Positions 1-9,050 are shown, counted from the stretch's first letter. The stretch: 64,000 bases of DNA from Halostella litorea (GCF_004785955.1 NZ_SJER01000005.1:248001-312000), one strand, 5' to 3'. Numbers and translations are program-made. The notes: generated from the sequence alone by a model not told the origin.

Positions 1-267
1 CTACTGACGATAACCAATCCCGTGACCATTCTCGCCTTCATCGGCATCTTCACCGGACTGGGGGTCGGCGTCACGGGAGACTACACCGATGCCGCCGTGT
101 TGGTTTGCGGTGTCTTCGTTGGCTCAGCGCTCTGGTGGTTCGCCCTGAGTATCGGTGTAAGCCGCTTCCGTTCGCGGTTCACTCGCCCGGTCATGCGTCG
201 GGTGAATCAACTGGCAGGTGCAATCATCGTCGGCTTCGGGCTGCTCGGCCTTTGGAGTGCTCTGTAG
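1..267 (+). CDS. LysE/RhtB-family amino-acid exporter, C-terminal fragment
   Basis: Only the last 88 residues lie in the window; the frame is open at base 1, so the start is upstream. The fragment has the asparagine-proline element LTITNP followed by hydrophobic segments and ends in a membrane helix (GAIIVGFGLLGLW). This is the usual layout of the C-terminal half of LysE/RhtB translocators, which export amino acids or related compounds across the cytoplasmic membrane. The substrate cannot be read from the fragment. Base composition looks less GC-rich than the following genes. The next 170 bases hold no gene I can support. Confidence 0.72.
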   Translation, partial: LLTITNPVTILAFIGIFTGLGVGVTGDYTDAAVLVCGVFVGSALWWFALSIGVSRFRSRFTRPVMRRVNQLAGAIIVGFGLLGLWSAL

Positions 268-440
268 TCGCGTTCTCTGTTTTCTTCGGCCGAAAACGCA
301 GCAAAGTAGACGAAGTCCGTAACGTCAGTTTGAGACCTAAACAAGGTCGAACAGCGGGAGAACAGGTAGCCGTACACTGTTCGGAGGGGCTCTCCTGAGA
401 CGGTCGAACGATATGCTACCGACGTGACTCGCGTCCCGCC

Positions 441-2873
441 TCAGTCGTCCGCGCTGCTCGAAACCGTCGGGGTCGGCGGCTCGGCGGCGGACGGCTCCGA
501 CCGGACCGGCTCCCACTCCAGGTCACCCTGGTAGTGGAGCGCCGCGTTCTCCTGTTCGGGGTCTATCACCGTCAGCTGTATCCAGCCGTTGTCGAGGAGC
601 CGGAGGAGTTGCTCGTGCTGGCGGAGGATCCCGGTGACCTGCTCGACGGGCGCGTGGATCAGCGCCGTCAGGCGCAGGGGCTGGTGGTGTGGCCGGTCGG
701 CGTCGGCGTAGAGCGACTGGAGCGGGAGGCCGGTCATCAGGTCGCCGCCGTTGCCCTGGAACACGCCGACGTTGCCGACCGGGTTCTGCGTCACCTTCGA
801 CCCGCTGCCGTAGACGGCGTTGTCGACCGTGGCGAAGTAGTACTGGTTGTTGATCCACTGGGTGACCACGAGCGGGCCGGTGAGGATGGACTCCAGCGCG
901 TCGCCGTCCGGGTCGGTGCGCCAGTCGTAGGAGTGGAGGAACGTGCGCCCGCCGAGGTCCTCGTCCGCGGTCAACTCGCGTGGGCCGACGACGAACGAGG
1001 CGTTGCCGGCCAGTCCCCACTCGGGACGGGTCTCCGCCCAGTCGGCGGCCCGGCGCTGCGTCTCGCGGACGCCGTCGGCGGTCGTGTCCGCCATCGAGTC
1101 CGTCCGCTCCGCGGCCGCGCCGGCCTGGGCTTCCGCGAGGTCGTCGCGCAACCGTTCGAGGTCCTCCCGGTGGCTCTCGGGCACCGCGCCGTCGAACAGG
1201 GTGACCTCGTCGGTCGTCGTGTTGTGCTCGGCGGCGAGGAACACGGTGTCGGCGGGGACGTCGAACCCCTGCTCGCGCAGTTCCGCCCTGACGTCCTCGT
1301 CGTTGCAGATGGCCGCGAGGACGCGGGCGTTCGGGCCGCCGGGGTTGCCGGCACAGGCCCCGCAGTCGAGGCTCGAATCGAACGGGTTGTTCGCCGTCTG
1401 ACTGGCGTGGCCTGTGAAGACGACGAGGCGGGCGAACTCCTCCCAGCCCATCAGTTCGAAGGCCGACCGGGCGTACTCGACTTTCTCCTCCAGGTGGAGG
1501 CCCTCCCGGAGGTCGCGGACGGCATCCGGGTTGTAGTCGACCGACGGCTCGCAGAACACGCGTTCGGCGGGCGCACGGTCGGTGTCGTGGACGGCGTCGT
1601 AGACGCGGGCGGGGAGCAGCGTCCGGGCCGCGAGCGCGGCACCGTACCCCGGCCCGGCGTGCTCGACGAAGCTGAACGCCGTCGCCGCGTTGGATTTGAG
1701 CGACTTCAGCACGCCCTTGCCGGCGTTCAGGACCCCGTGCCAGCGGTCGTAGCGCTCCCGCTTGCCGTCCGCGCCGCCGGCCGGGCGGTCGGTGATGCGG
1801 TGCTGGGCGTCGACGACCGGCGGACAGGCGTCGACGGCGACGTCCGCGTCGTAGGCCTGATGGCGCATCGGGACGCCGAAGAACCCCGCGTAGCCGTGGG
1901 TCTCGTACGGCCCGACCGCCTCGATGTGGCGGCGGATGACCTCCGAGCGCGTGTCGATACAGAACACGAGCTGTGCGGCCCGCCGGCCGGACTCGTCCGC
2001 GGCGGGTTCGGGGACGGGGTCAGGGTCGGACACCGACTCCAGCAGCCGGTCGCGGTGGCTCTTCTCCCACGCGGTCAGCCAGGCCTCCCGACGCGGAGCG
2101 CCGTCGGTCCCGGCCGGGTCGGCGGCGCGGTCCACCGGTTCGATGGGGGCGCCGAGGCGGTCGGCGAGCAGCAGCCGGACCGCGACGTACTCGGTGAGCG
2201 AGACGGGGTAGGTCGACTGCCACGCGTCGGCGTCGTCGTCGTCGTCGGCCCGCCGCTTGACGAAGCCGGTCCAGCCGGGGAGCGCCGCGAGTTGCTGCTC
2301 GAAGATCGTCTCCCACTCCCCCTGCGGGAAGTCCGCCAGAACCCCCTCCAGCGCCGCCAGCGGCGTTTCCGGGAGGTCCGACGGGCTGTCGCAACCGGGT
2401 ATCTCGCCGTCGTAGGGGGCCACCTCCCGCCAGGCCGCGTAGAACCCCTCCTCGCGGTCGGGCATCGGCCACTTGGCGTTGCCCTGGTCGAGGAAGGCGG
2501 TGAGCCACTTCGAGAGGACGCGGTCGACGCCCTCCGTGCGGGGATCGGTCCCGTCGGAGGCGGCGGCGTCGCTCGCCGTCATCCCGTCGAGCGACGTCTC
2601 GGGGTCCTCGTCGAAGCCGTGGGCCTCCAGTTCGGCGGAGAGCACCTCCGGGTCGATCCGCCCGGCCTCCCAGGCGTCCCGGAAGGTGGCGGGTGACGGG
2701 TACCCCTGCCCGCCGTACAGCTGGTTGGCCTCGGCGACCGCCCGGTGGAACGGCCGGTCCTCGAACCCGGACAGCGGGTTGGCCGTGACAAAGGAGTGGA
2801 GCGGCCAGGCCGAGCCGACGTGCTCCGCAGCGCGTTCGATACTGTTCGTGAGGTAGTCGCCTTCAAGCGTCAT
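441..2873 (-). CDS. dabA: DabA, inorganic-carbon pump subunit (DUF2309/UPF0753)
   Basis: This 810-residue protein has the hallmarks of DabA, the carbonic-anhydrase-like cytoplasmic subunit of the DAB dissolved-inorganic-carbon accumulation system. Seen directly: the N-terminal NPLSGFEDRPF motif, and the four expected zinc-site residues as Cys305 and Asp307 (in FCIDTRSE) plus His489 (in TGHASQ) and Cys504 (in DCGACAG). Family knowledge: DabA pairs with a membrane DabB and is thought to hydrate CO2 one way, driven by an ion gradient. Its start overlaps the end of dabB by 11 bases, so the two are translationally coupled. Length fits the family. The tail is acidic and serine/proline-rich, as is common in haloarchaea. 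Confidence 0.93.
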   Translation of the reverse strand: MTLEGDYLTNSIERAAEHVGSAWPLHSFVTANPLSGFEDRPFHRAVAEANQLYGGQGYPSPATFRDAWEAGRIDPEVLSAELEAHGFDEDPETSLDGMTASDAAASDGTDPRTEGVDRVLSKWLTAFLDQGNAKWPMPDREEGFYAAWREVAPYDGEIPGCDSPSDLPETPLAALEGVLADFPQGEWETIFEQQLAALPGWTGFVKRRADDDDDADAWQSTYPVSLTEYVAVRLLLADRLGAPIEPVDRAADPAGTDGAPRREAWLTAWEKSHRDRLLESVSDPDPVPEPAADESGRRAAQLVFCIDTRSEVIRRHIEAVGPYETHGYAGFFGVPMRHQAYDADVAVDACPPVVDAQHRITDRPAGGADGKRERYDRWHGVLNAGKGVLKSLKSNAATAFSFVEHAGPGYGAALAARTLLPARVYDAVHDTDRAPAERVFCEPSVDYNPDAVRDLREGLHLEEKVEYARSAFELMGWEEFARLVVFTGHASQTANNPFDSSLDCGACAGNPGGPNARVLAAICNDEDVRAELREQGFDVPADTVFLAAEHNTTTDEVTLFDGAVPESHREDLERLRDDLAEAQAGAAAERTDSMADTTADGVRETQRRAADWAETRPEWGLAGNASFVVGPRELTADEDLGGRTFLHSYDWRTDPDGDALESILTGPLVVTQWINNQYYFATVDNAVYGSGSKVTQNPVGNVGVFQGNGGDLMTGLPLQSLYADADRPHHQPLRLTALIHAPVEQVTGILRQHEQLLRLLDNGWIQLTVIDPEQENAALHYQGDLEWEPVRSEPSAAEPPTPTVSSSADD

Positions 2874-4347
2874 TGTAGTCCTCCTTCGTGGTCAGCACCG
2901 TTTCCGGGGCCGGCTGCGAGAGGTTCAGCAACGCGACGTAGAGGCGCTTGCTGGACCGGTGCCAGCCGCGGTCGACCGCGAGATACGCGGCGACGAAGAG
3001 GGCACCGACGGCGAGGTGGACGGCCGTCAGGTCGGTCGGCGCGGCGGTCATCGGAACGTCCGCCAGCAGCCCCGAGACGGCTTCGAACAGGAACCCGTAG
3101 ACGGCGACCGGCACGACGACGATGACCGGGAGGCCGACGAGTTTGAACCGCGCAGGGATCCCCGACCGCGCGAGCACGTCGCGCGCCGCCTGCAGCGCCG
3201 TCAGGACCACCACGAGCGCGAGCAAAACGCCGGAGTCCGGTTTCGCCCCCTTGCCGGTGATCGCGACGAAGAGCGCGCCGCCGGCGAGCGCGGCGCCGAA
3301 ACTGGCGGCGAGCCCCGGCAGCCCCGGGTCGGAGCGGGGGGACGCCGTCGGTGCCGTCCGTTCGACGGTCTCGCCGGCGGAGAGGAACAGGTACGCCTTG
3401 TAGAACCCGTGCAGGACGAGGTGGGCGATGGCGGCGGCGAAGAACCCGAGCCCGCACTGGAGGATCATGAAGCCCATCTGCGCGACGGTGGAGGCCCCGA
3501 GCTTGCGTTTGACGTCGGGGCGGACGAGCAACAGCGCCTGGCCGAGCAGGGCGCTCGCCGCGCCGACCACGACGAGCGCCGACATCGCCGCCGGGACGTC
3601 AGCGTAGAGCGGCGCGAAGCGGGTCAGCAGGATGCCGCCGGCGTTGACGAACCCGGCGTGCATCAGGGCGGACGCCGGCGTCGGTGCGGTCATCGACGAC
3701 AGCAGCCAGCCGTGAAACGGGAACAGCGCCGACTGGATCATCGCCGCGAGGAACAGCCCCCCGATGGCGAGCCAGGCAAGGTCGGCCGGGAGGCTCCCGG
3801 CCCGAGCGACGATGCCGGAGACGGCGGTCGTCTCCGTCGCCCAGGCGAGCAGCGCGAGGGTACCGCCCAGCAGGCCGCCGCTCGCGAGGAAGTACCGGCG
3901 GGCGAGCGAACCGGCGGCCCGCGCCTGGTCCCAGCCGCGGACGTGGCCGATCAGGGAGGCCATCGTCAGCCCCATCGCCAGCCACGCCGCGGCGAACAGC
4001 GCGACGTGGTCGGCCGCGGCCATGGCCATCACCGCGAGCGTAAAGGCGAACGTCCGACCGAAGAACCGGTCGACGGCGGCGTCGCCGGCCATGTAGCGCC
4101 GGGAGTAGGAGTGGACGATCCCGCTGAAGAAGGTGACGACGACCCACACGACCGTCGTCAGCGCGTCGACGACGACGTAGCCGGGGAGGTGCCACTCGTA
4201 CCCCCCGAGGTCCGAAACCGCCACCGTCGCCAGACTGAGCGCAAAGAGGGCCCAGACGCCGGCCGTCGTCGCTCGCGGCACCCCCGCGGACGACGGGGAC
4301 GTCTCTGAGAGCTGTGCCGGGCCGTTCGTGTGGGATTGTCCAGTCAT
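2863..4347 (-). CDS. dabB: DabB, proton-antiporter-like membrane subunit of the carbon pump
   Basis: This polytopic membrane protein of 494 residues is related to the NuoL/MrpA/ND5 proton-conducting subunits. Visible segments include a conserved histidine-serine-tyrosine region (GIVHSYSRRYM) and a core with lysine and histidine in membrane helices (LFPFHGWLLSSMTAPTPAS), typical of antiporter-type subunits. Beside dabA this is best read as DabB, which couples ion movement to CO2 hydration by DabA. I chose the ATG that gives MTGQSHTNGP; the frame continues upstream to a TTG 63 bases earlier, but that stretch looks non-coding (Arg/Cys-rich). A TATA-like element (gctataataa, minus strand near 4450) could drive the dabBA operon and would imply a leader of about 80 nt. 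Confidence 0.9.
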   Translation of the reverse strand: MTGQSHTNGPAQLSETSPSSAGVPRATTAGVWALFALSLATVAVSDLGGYEWHLPGYVVVDALTTVVWVVVTFFSGIVHSYSRRYMAGDAAVDRFFGRTFAFTLAVMAMAAADHVALFAAAWLAMGLTMASLIGHVRGWDQARAAGSLARRYFLASGGLLGGTLALLAWATETTAVSGIVARAGSLPADLAWLAIGGLFLAAMIQSALFPFHGWLLSSMTAPTPASALMHAGFVNAGGILLTRFAPLYADVPAAMSALVVVGAASALLGQALLLVRPDVKRKLGASTVAQMGFMILQCGLGFFAAAIAHLVLHGFYKAYLFLSAGETVERTAPTASPRSDPGLPGLAASFGAALAGGALFVAITGKGAKPDSGVLLALVVVLTALQAARDVLARSGIPARFKLVGLPVIVVVPVAVYGFLFEAVSGLLADVPMTAAPTDLTAVHLAVGALFVAAYLAVDRGWHRSSKRLYVALLNLSQPAPETVLTTKEDYNDA

Positions 4348-4640
4348 CGTTCGAGTCGCTACCCGCCAGCGCGGAGCGCCGGGGCACCGAAATCCCCGGC
4401 GACACTGCAACCGAGCTGGCCGGTCTTACACACTTCTACGAACAGTGCGGTTATTATAGCCTTCGGTATTACCAAATCGTTCTTGATCCAGAGATTGAAG
4501 AACAGAATGGTCGATCATGATGGATCCCGGTTGGCGAACTGCGGGCTGGACCCCTCTGATCGTCGTTCGGACGACTGAGCGGGAAACGCCGGGAGAACCA
4601 ACGTAGCCCCCAGAAGTTCGCCGGGACGGACGCGGAGCGA
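4348..4640. other. Upstream region of dabBA
   Basis: No gene can be supported in these 293 bases. The part near 4440-4500 is visibly AT-richer than the surroundings. It holds a minus-strand TATA-like element (gctataataa) and a near-palindrome, cggtattacc, that could be an operator for the adjacent Lrp-type regulator. The operator idea is inference only. Confidence 0.4.
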
Positions 4641-5123
4641 CTACTCGTCGTCCGCTTTCGGCCGCGAGGAGAAGTCGTCGAAGGGCGTCCGCTCGTGGCT
4701 GCGGACGAGCACCTCGTCGGCGACGGTCAGCCCCATCTCGAGGAGTTCCTGTGCGACCGGCGTGATATCGTCGTCGGCTTCGCCGACGGCCGTCACGAGC
4801 AGGTTCTTCTCGCCGGTGACCAACTCCTGAACGGAGATGACCCCCGGGATCGCGAGGATCTCGTCGATGAGGTCGCCCCGCTCCGGGATCGGTGCCGTAC
4901 AGAAGAGGAGCATCCGGAGCGGGTAGCCCGACGTCTGATAGTCCACGTCGGCGCTGTAGCCCTTGATGACCCCCTCGGACTCCAGCCGCTGGATGCGCTT
5001 TCGCACCGTGCTCGACGACGCCTCGGTGCGGTCGGCGATCTCGGAGGACGAGAGGTTCCGAGCCTCCTCCTGGAGCGCATAGAGGATCTCCCGGTCGATA
5101 TCATCGAGCTCGTGGTCGGCCAT
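4641..5123 (-). CDS. Lrp/AsnC-family transcriptional regulator
   Basis: A 160-residue regulator with an N-terminal winged helix-turn-helix (DDIDREILYALQEE, then SSSEIADRTEASSSTVRKRI) and a C-terminal ligand-sensing RAM/AsnC domain. The start is the ATG giving MADHELDD; an upstream in-frame ATG is possible but adds an unconserved stretch. Such proteins act as octamers or dimers that sense amino acids or other metabolites. The gene lies between the carbonic anhydrase and dabBA on the same strand, which makes local control of inorganic-carbon genes plausible. The effector is not predictable. Confidence 0.92.
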   Translation of the reverse strand: MADHELDDIDREILYALQEEARNLSSSEIADRTEASSSTVRKRIQRLESEGVIKGYSADVDYQTSGYPLRMLLFCTAPIPERGDLIDEILAIPGVISVQELVTGEKNLLVTAVGEADDDITPVAQELLEMGLTVADEVLVRSHERTPFDDFSSRPKADDE

Positions 5124-5235
5124 GCCTCGTGCTTGCCACCGGGAACACAAGGAGTTTCGGCTGCCGCGCCGGCGTCGTCGGACGCCGACGGGTCGGTCCG
5201 GCCGACACGGACGTGGCGGTGGGCGACAGGTTCGG

Positions 5236-5922
5236 TCAGTACGTCCAGAGGCGTTCGACCCGGCCCGCGACCGACGGCGACGCCTCCCGGAGCGCCCCGA
5301 CGTCCGTCTCGCCGTCGGCGTTTATCACGTGGACCTCGCCGCGCCGCCCGGAGTAGATCCCCTGGAAGTCGTACACGACGCCGAACGCGTCCACCTCGTC
5401 GGGGACGTCGTCGCTCTCCAACAGGAACTCGACCTGCCGGTCGACGTTGTACTCGACGAGCCGGTTTATCGCCGCCGCGCGGTTCAGGCCGTCGGGGAGC
5501 GCCTCGACGCCGGGTTCGAGCCGCGCCCGCAACAGGTCGATGCAGTGGTCGATGCCGGCGGGTTCGTCGCCCGCGCCGCGGCCGGTGATCGCGTCGTACG
5601 TCGCCGTCACGGCACCGCAGCCCGTGTGGCCCACGACGATCGCCGTCTCCGTCCCCGTGTGTGCGATGGGGTACAGCACGTCGCCGGACACCGCCTCGCC
5701 GGCGTCGGTCCGCTGGACGACCCGGTTGCCGATGTTGCCGCAGGTGAAGACGTCGCCCGGCTCGTCGTTGCCCCACATGCGGTCCTGCAGGACGCGGGAG
5801 TCGGAACAGCAGACCGTGACCGCCGCCGGGCGCTGGGCGTCCTGCACGTCGTCGAAACGGTCCCGGAACGCCTCGGCGTGGTCGGCGTTGCGTTCCAGTA
5901 GCTCGACGAACGTCGGGTTCAT
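5236..5922 (-). CDS. Beta-class carbonic anhydrase
   Basis: The enzyme interconverts CO2 and bicarbonate in the cytoplasm. The beta-class active site is clear: Cys39 and the Asp41-Arg43 dyad in CCSDSR, then His99 and Cys102 in GHTGCGAV, the four positions that bind zinc and activate it. The length of 228 residues fits the family. Transcription seems leaderless, since a TATA-like element (ggaatatagc, minus strand) lies about 29 nt before the ATG. The gene heads a minus-strand group with an Lrp regulator and dabBA, so it probably acts with that pump in carbon supply. Confidence 0.94.
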   Translation of the reverse strand: MNPTFVELLERNADHAEAFRDRFDDVQDAQRPAAVTVCCSDSRVLQDRMWGNDEPGDVFTCGNIGNRVVQRTDAGEAVSGDVLYPIAHTGTETAIVVGHTGCGAVTATYDAITGRGAGDEPAGIDHCIDLLRARLEPGVEALPDGLNRAAAINRLVEYNVDRQVEFLLESDDVPDEVDAFGVVYDFQGIYSGRRGEVHVINADGETDVGALREASPSVAGRVERLWTY

Positions 5923-5945
5923 ACCGGCGGTAACGGCGGGTGGCG

Positions 5946-5956
5946 GCTATATTCCT
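5946..5956 (-). promoter_or_regulatory. TATA-like element of the carbonic anhydrase gene
   Basis: The minus strand reads ggaatatagcc, centred about 29 nt before the ATG. This is the spacing expected for a leaderless archaeal transcript. Confidence 0.55.
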
Positions 5957-6025
5957 TCGGCTTCGGGCGGGGGCCGCGATGGCGGCGACGCCCGGAGGGC
6001 CGCCCGCGGCGGCCGGCGGGGAAGA

Positions 6026-6033
6026 CCTATACC
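6026..6033 (+). promoter_or_regulatory. TATA-like element of the Nudix gene
   Basis: The sequence cctatacc is centred about 26 nt before the ATG at 6056, which suggests a leaderless message that diverges from the carbonic anhydrase gene. Confidence 0.5.
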
Positions 6034-6055
6034 GAACTGCCGAGAACGCCGGCGC

Positions 6056-6538
6056 ATGCAGGAGGCGACGCTGTGTCACCCGGTCGTCGACGGCGAGTTG
6101 CTCCTCATCCGGAAACAGCGCGGGGTCGGCGAGGGGAAACTCGTCGGGCCGGGCGGGAAGGTCGAGGAGGGGGAGACGCCCCGCGAGGCGGCGCGGCGCG
6201 AGGTGCGGGAGGAACTGCGGGTCGACCCGGTCGGCCTGGCGAAGCGCGGCGAGTTCGCCTTCCACTTCCGGGACGGCGAGGTCGACGACGACTCCATGTA
6301 CGTCCACGTGTTCGCGGCCGACGGCGTCGACGGCGAGCCGCGGGCGACCCCCGAGGCGGTGCCGGAGTGGCACCCCGCCGACGACCCGCCGTACGGCGAG
6401 ATGTGGGTCGACGACCGCGTGTGGTTCCCGCACCTGCTGGCCGGCGAGCGGTTCGCCGGCGAGTTCGTGCTGGCCGACGGCGGCGAGTCGCTCCGCCGGT
6501 ACGAGGTCGAGGTCGGCGCGGCCCTCGACGAGCCGTGA
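6056..6538 (+). CDS. Nudix hydrolase, MTH1/MutT-like
   Basis: A 160-residue Nudix protein. The Nudix box is intact: GGKVEEGE followed by ARREVREEL, matching G-x5-E-x7-REUxEE, and binds magnesium for pyrophosphate hydrolysis. The start of the protein (ATLCHPVVDGELLLIRKQRG) resembles MTH1-type 8-oxo-dGTP diphosphatases, so cleaning of the nucleotide pool is the best guess, but substrates of this family are hard to predict. The start is the ATG giving MQEATL, which fits the TATA spacing. It converges with the ABC permease gene, with no gap between their stop codons. Confidence 0.88.
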   Translation: MQEATLCHPVVDGELLLIRKQRGVGEGKLVGPGGKVEEGETPREAARREVREELRVDPVGLAKRGEFAFHFRDGEVDDDSMYVHVFAADGVDGEPRATPEAVPEWHPADDPPYGEMWVDDRVWFPHLLAGERFAGEFVLADGGESLRRYEVEVGAALDEP

Positions 6539-7435
6539 CTACCGCACGTCGGAACTCGACGCCCGGCGGATCGCCGCGACGGCGACCGCCCCGAGCGCCA
6601 GGTCGAGTACGACCAGCACCGCGAGCGCCGGGAACAGCGTGTTCCAGACCGCGCCGAACTCGACACCGCCGACGGTCGTCGGGAACGCCGTCACCTCCAC
6701 GACCGTCATCACGTCGCGGTCGAGGATCAGCGCCCGCGCGGCGTCGACGCCGTAGGTGACGGGGTTGTAGGTCGCGACCGTCCGGATCCAGTCGGGGAGC
6801 ACCGCGAGCGGCAGGAACGCCGTCGAGACGAACAGCAGCGGGAACTGGAGCAGGTTCGCGCCGATGATCGTCGACTCCTGGTCGCGGGTGACCACCGCGA
6901 GCGCGTTCGACAGCGAGACGAACCAGACCGAAAAGAGGATCCCGACCGCCACGATGCCGAGCGCGCCGACGACCCCGGTCGCGATCTCCGCGCCGAGCAA
7001 CACGCCCAGTCCGAGGATGATCGCTATCTGGACGACGATCCGGACCATCTCCGCGGCGGTCTTCCCGAGGAAGACGGCGGTCCGGTTCATCGGCGACACC
7101 ATCACCTTCTCGAACATCCCCTCCTCGATGTCGTTGACGAGGCCGATTCCCGAGGTGGCGGCGGCGGCCAGCGACACCTGCATCGCGATGGCCGGCACGA
7201 GATACGTCTCGTAGGTGATCCCCCCGCCGCCCCGGTTGACGGCGCCGGTCGCCACCTGCCCGAACACCTGCGTGAACAGCACGAGGAAGATCACCGGCTG
7301 GACCAGCGAGACCACCAGCACGAACGGGTTGCGGACCGCCTTCAGGTTCCAGCGCTTGAAGTTGATCCACGCGTCCCCGAGAAACGTGTTGCCGGAGCGC
7401 CGCACCGACCGGTCGTCGCCGGCGTCGGCGCTCAT
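6539..7435 (-). CDS. ABC-2 type exporter permease (DrrB-like)
   Basis: A 298-residue membrane protein of the ABC-2 family. It begins with a cytoplasmic amphipathic stretch (DAWINFKRWNLKAVRNP) and has about six membrane helices, the last before RRASSSDVR. The motif around NDIEEGMFEKVMVSPMNRT is typical of the DrrB/ABC-2 cytoplasmic loop. It overlaps the ATPase gene by 4 bases and forms an export pump with it. Family members export drugs, lipids or polysaccharides; the substrate here is unknown. Confidence 0.9.
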   Translation of the reverse strand: MSADAGDDRSVRRSGNTFLGDAWINFKRWNLKAVRNPFVLVVSLVQPVIFLVLFTQVFGQVATGAVNRGGGGITYETYLVPAIAMQVSLAAAATSGIGLVNDIEEGMFEKVMVSPMNRTAVFLGKTAAEMVRIVVQIAIILGLGVLLGAEIATGVVGALGIVAVGILFSVWFVSLSNALAVVTRDQESTIIGANLLQFPLLFVSTAFLPLAVLPDWIRTVATYNPVTYGVDAARALILDRDVMTVVEVTAFPTTVGGVEFGAVWNTLFPALAVLVVLDLALGAVAVAAIRRASSSDVR

Positions 7436-8460
7436 CGGCTCGCCTCCGTCGCCGCCGTTTCCTCCGCGTCCGCGCGCTCGCCGGTGATGGCGAGGAACAC
7501 GTCGTCGAGCGTCGGCGCGCGGACGTTGAACCCCGTCACCGACACGCCGGCGTCGCGCAGGGCGACCAGCAGGTCCGTGCCGCGCTGGCGCGCCGCCGGC
7601 GAGGTGACGGCGATGCCGTCCGCGGTCGTCTCGACGGCCGCCGCCTCGAACACGTCGCCCTCGCGGGCCACCTCGGCGGCCCGCCGCCGGGCGTCCTCGC
7701 CGCCCGCCACGTTCACGTCGAGTATCTCGCCGCCGACCTCCCGCTTGAGTTCGGCGGGCGACCCCTCCGCGACGATCCCCCCGTCGGCGATCACCGAGAG
7801 GCGGTCACAGAGCTGGTCGGCCTCCTCCAGGTACTGCGTGGTCAGGAAGATGGTCGTCCCGCGGTCGTTGATCCGCCGGAAGTACTCCCACAGCCGGTTG
7901 CGCGCGGAGGGGTCCAGCCCGGTCGTCGGCTCGTCGAGGAACACGAGCGGCGGCCGGTGGACCAGCGCCGTCGCGGCGTCGAGGCGCTTTTTCATGCCGC
8001 CGGAGAACCCGTCGGCGCGCTTGTCGGCGACGTCGGCCAGGTCGACCAGTTCCAGCAGTTCCTCGATGCGGTCGCCCCGCTCGCCCCGCGGGACGCCGTA
8101 GGCCTCGCAGGCGAACCGGACGTTCTCCCGGGCGGTGAGTTCGGGGTCGATGCTGGTCTCCTGGGCCATGTAGCCGATCGACTCCCGGACCGCCCGCGCC
8201 TCCCGGACGACGTCGAAGCCGTTGACGCGGACGTCGCCCCCCGTCGGCCGGAGCAGCGTCGCGAGCACCTTGATCGTCGTGGTCTTGCCCGCGCCGTTCG
8301 GCCCGAGGAACCCGAAGAACTCCCCCTCGGGGATCGCCATCGACACGTCGCGGACGGCTTCGGTGCCGTCGCCGTAGGTGAGTCGGAGCCCGTCCACGTC
8401 GACCGCGAGCGGCGCGTCGGCGGGCGGCCGTTCGGCGTCGTCTGCGACCGTCTCGCTCAT
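7432..8460 (-). CDS. ABC exporter ATP-binding protein (DrrA-like)
   Basis: A 342-residue ATPase. Walker A is GPNGAGKT at residues 53-60, the signature FSGGMKKR lies near 152-159 and Walker B plus D-loop VFLDEPTTGLDP near 173-184. The extended C-terminal domain, about 100 residues beyond the nucleotide-binding fold, is as in DrrA (daunorubicin resistance) proteins. It is the first gene of a two-gene operon with the ABC-2 permease. The HxlR-type regulator next upstream on the same strand is a candidate controller. Confidence 0.93.
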   Translation of the reverse strand: MSETVADDAERPPADAPLAVDVDGLRLTYGDGTEAVRDVSMAIPEGEFFGFLGPNGAGKTTTIKVLATLLRPTGGDVRVNGFDVVREARAVRESIGYMAQETSIDPELTARENVRFACEAYGVPRGERGDRIEELLELVDLADVADKRADGFSGGMKKRLDAATALVHRPPLVFLDEPTTGLDPSARNRLWEYFRRINDRGTTIFLTTQYLEEADQLCDRLSVIADGGIVAEGSPAELKREVGGEILDVNVAGGEDARRRAAEVAREGDVFEAAAVETTADGIAVTSPAARQRGTDLLVALRDAGVSVTGFNVRAPTLDDVFLAITGERADAEETAATEASR

Positions 8461-8531
8461 GGCACGTCGTACGGGGTCGGGCGGTAAATGCGTGTGACTC
8501 CCCGGACCGGTCGCCGCTACGGATTCAGTAG

Positions 8532-8921
8532 CTACAGGTCGTAGTCGACCGCCCAGCGGTGCAGGTGGCCGAACACGGGGAACAGCGCCTCCGCCCGCTC
8601 GGTCGGTTCGTACTCCACGCGGGGCGGGATCTCGTCGTACTGCCGCCGGTGGAGGAGGCCGGCCTCCGTGAACGCGGCGAGTCGCTCCGACAGCGTGTTC
8701 GGCGAGACGCCGAGGGCGTCCTCCAGGTCCGAGAACCGGAGCGGCCCGTCGGCGAACGCGAACTCCCTGAGCACCGCCATGGCGTGTGCCTTCCCGAGCA
8801 GGTCGAGCAGGTCGGCGACGGTCCGTTCGACGCGCTCGCGCTCCGCCGGGTCGAGCGCCTCCCGCAGCGCCGCCGCCTCCTGCCGGCCGCCGCCCGCGTC
8901 GAGTGAGCTCCGGTCGTCCAT
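8532..8921 (-). CDS. HxlR/MarR-like winged-helix regulator
   Basis: A 129-residue winged-helix protein: LLGKAHAMAVLREFAF, FSDLEDALGVSPNTLSERL (recognition helix) and a wing ending in PPRVEYEPTERAEAL, the HxlR layout. The ATG giving MDDRSSLD is preferred over a GTG 21 bases upstream, because a TATA-like element (aagtattt, minus strand) sits about 29 nt before this ATG. It lies just upstream of the DrrAB-like exporter and is transcribed divergently from two NmrA-like oxidoreductases. This is a common arrangement for redox or drug-stress control, but the ligand is unknown. Confidence 0.85.
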   Translation of the reverse strand: MDDRSSLDAGGGRQEAAALREALDPAERERVERTVADLLDLLGKAHAMAVLREFAFADGPLRFSDLEDALGVSPNTLSERLAAFTEAGLLHRRQYDEIPPRVEYEPTERAEALFPVFGHLHRWAVDYDL

Positions 8922-8946
8922 GGTCGTCGGTTCGGCCGCCACGGGG

Positions 8947-8954
8947 AAATACTT
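8947..8954 (-). promoter_or_regulatory. TATA-like element of the HxlR-type gene
   Basis: The minus strand reads aagtattt, centred about 29 nt before the ATG at 8921. This decides between the two possible starts and points to a leaderless transcript. Confidence 0.5.
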
Positions 8955-9050
8955 CTGTTTTGCAAGCGTAGCGCAGGATTACCGGAGAGCGCCGTTACTA
9001 CTGGTTCTCGAAGTGGCCCGTATATCACCGTCCGGCCCGTAGGTGCGCGC

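Noticed and set aside
534..2696. A long open frame of about 720 codons opposite dabA
   Set aside because: It has an Arg/Val/Gly-rich composition with no recognisable domain and lies wholly across the strongly supported dabA. Such frames are common in very GC-rich haloarchaeal DNA.
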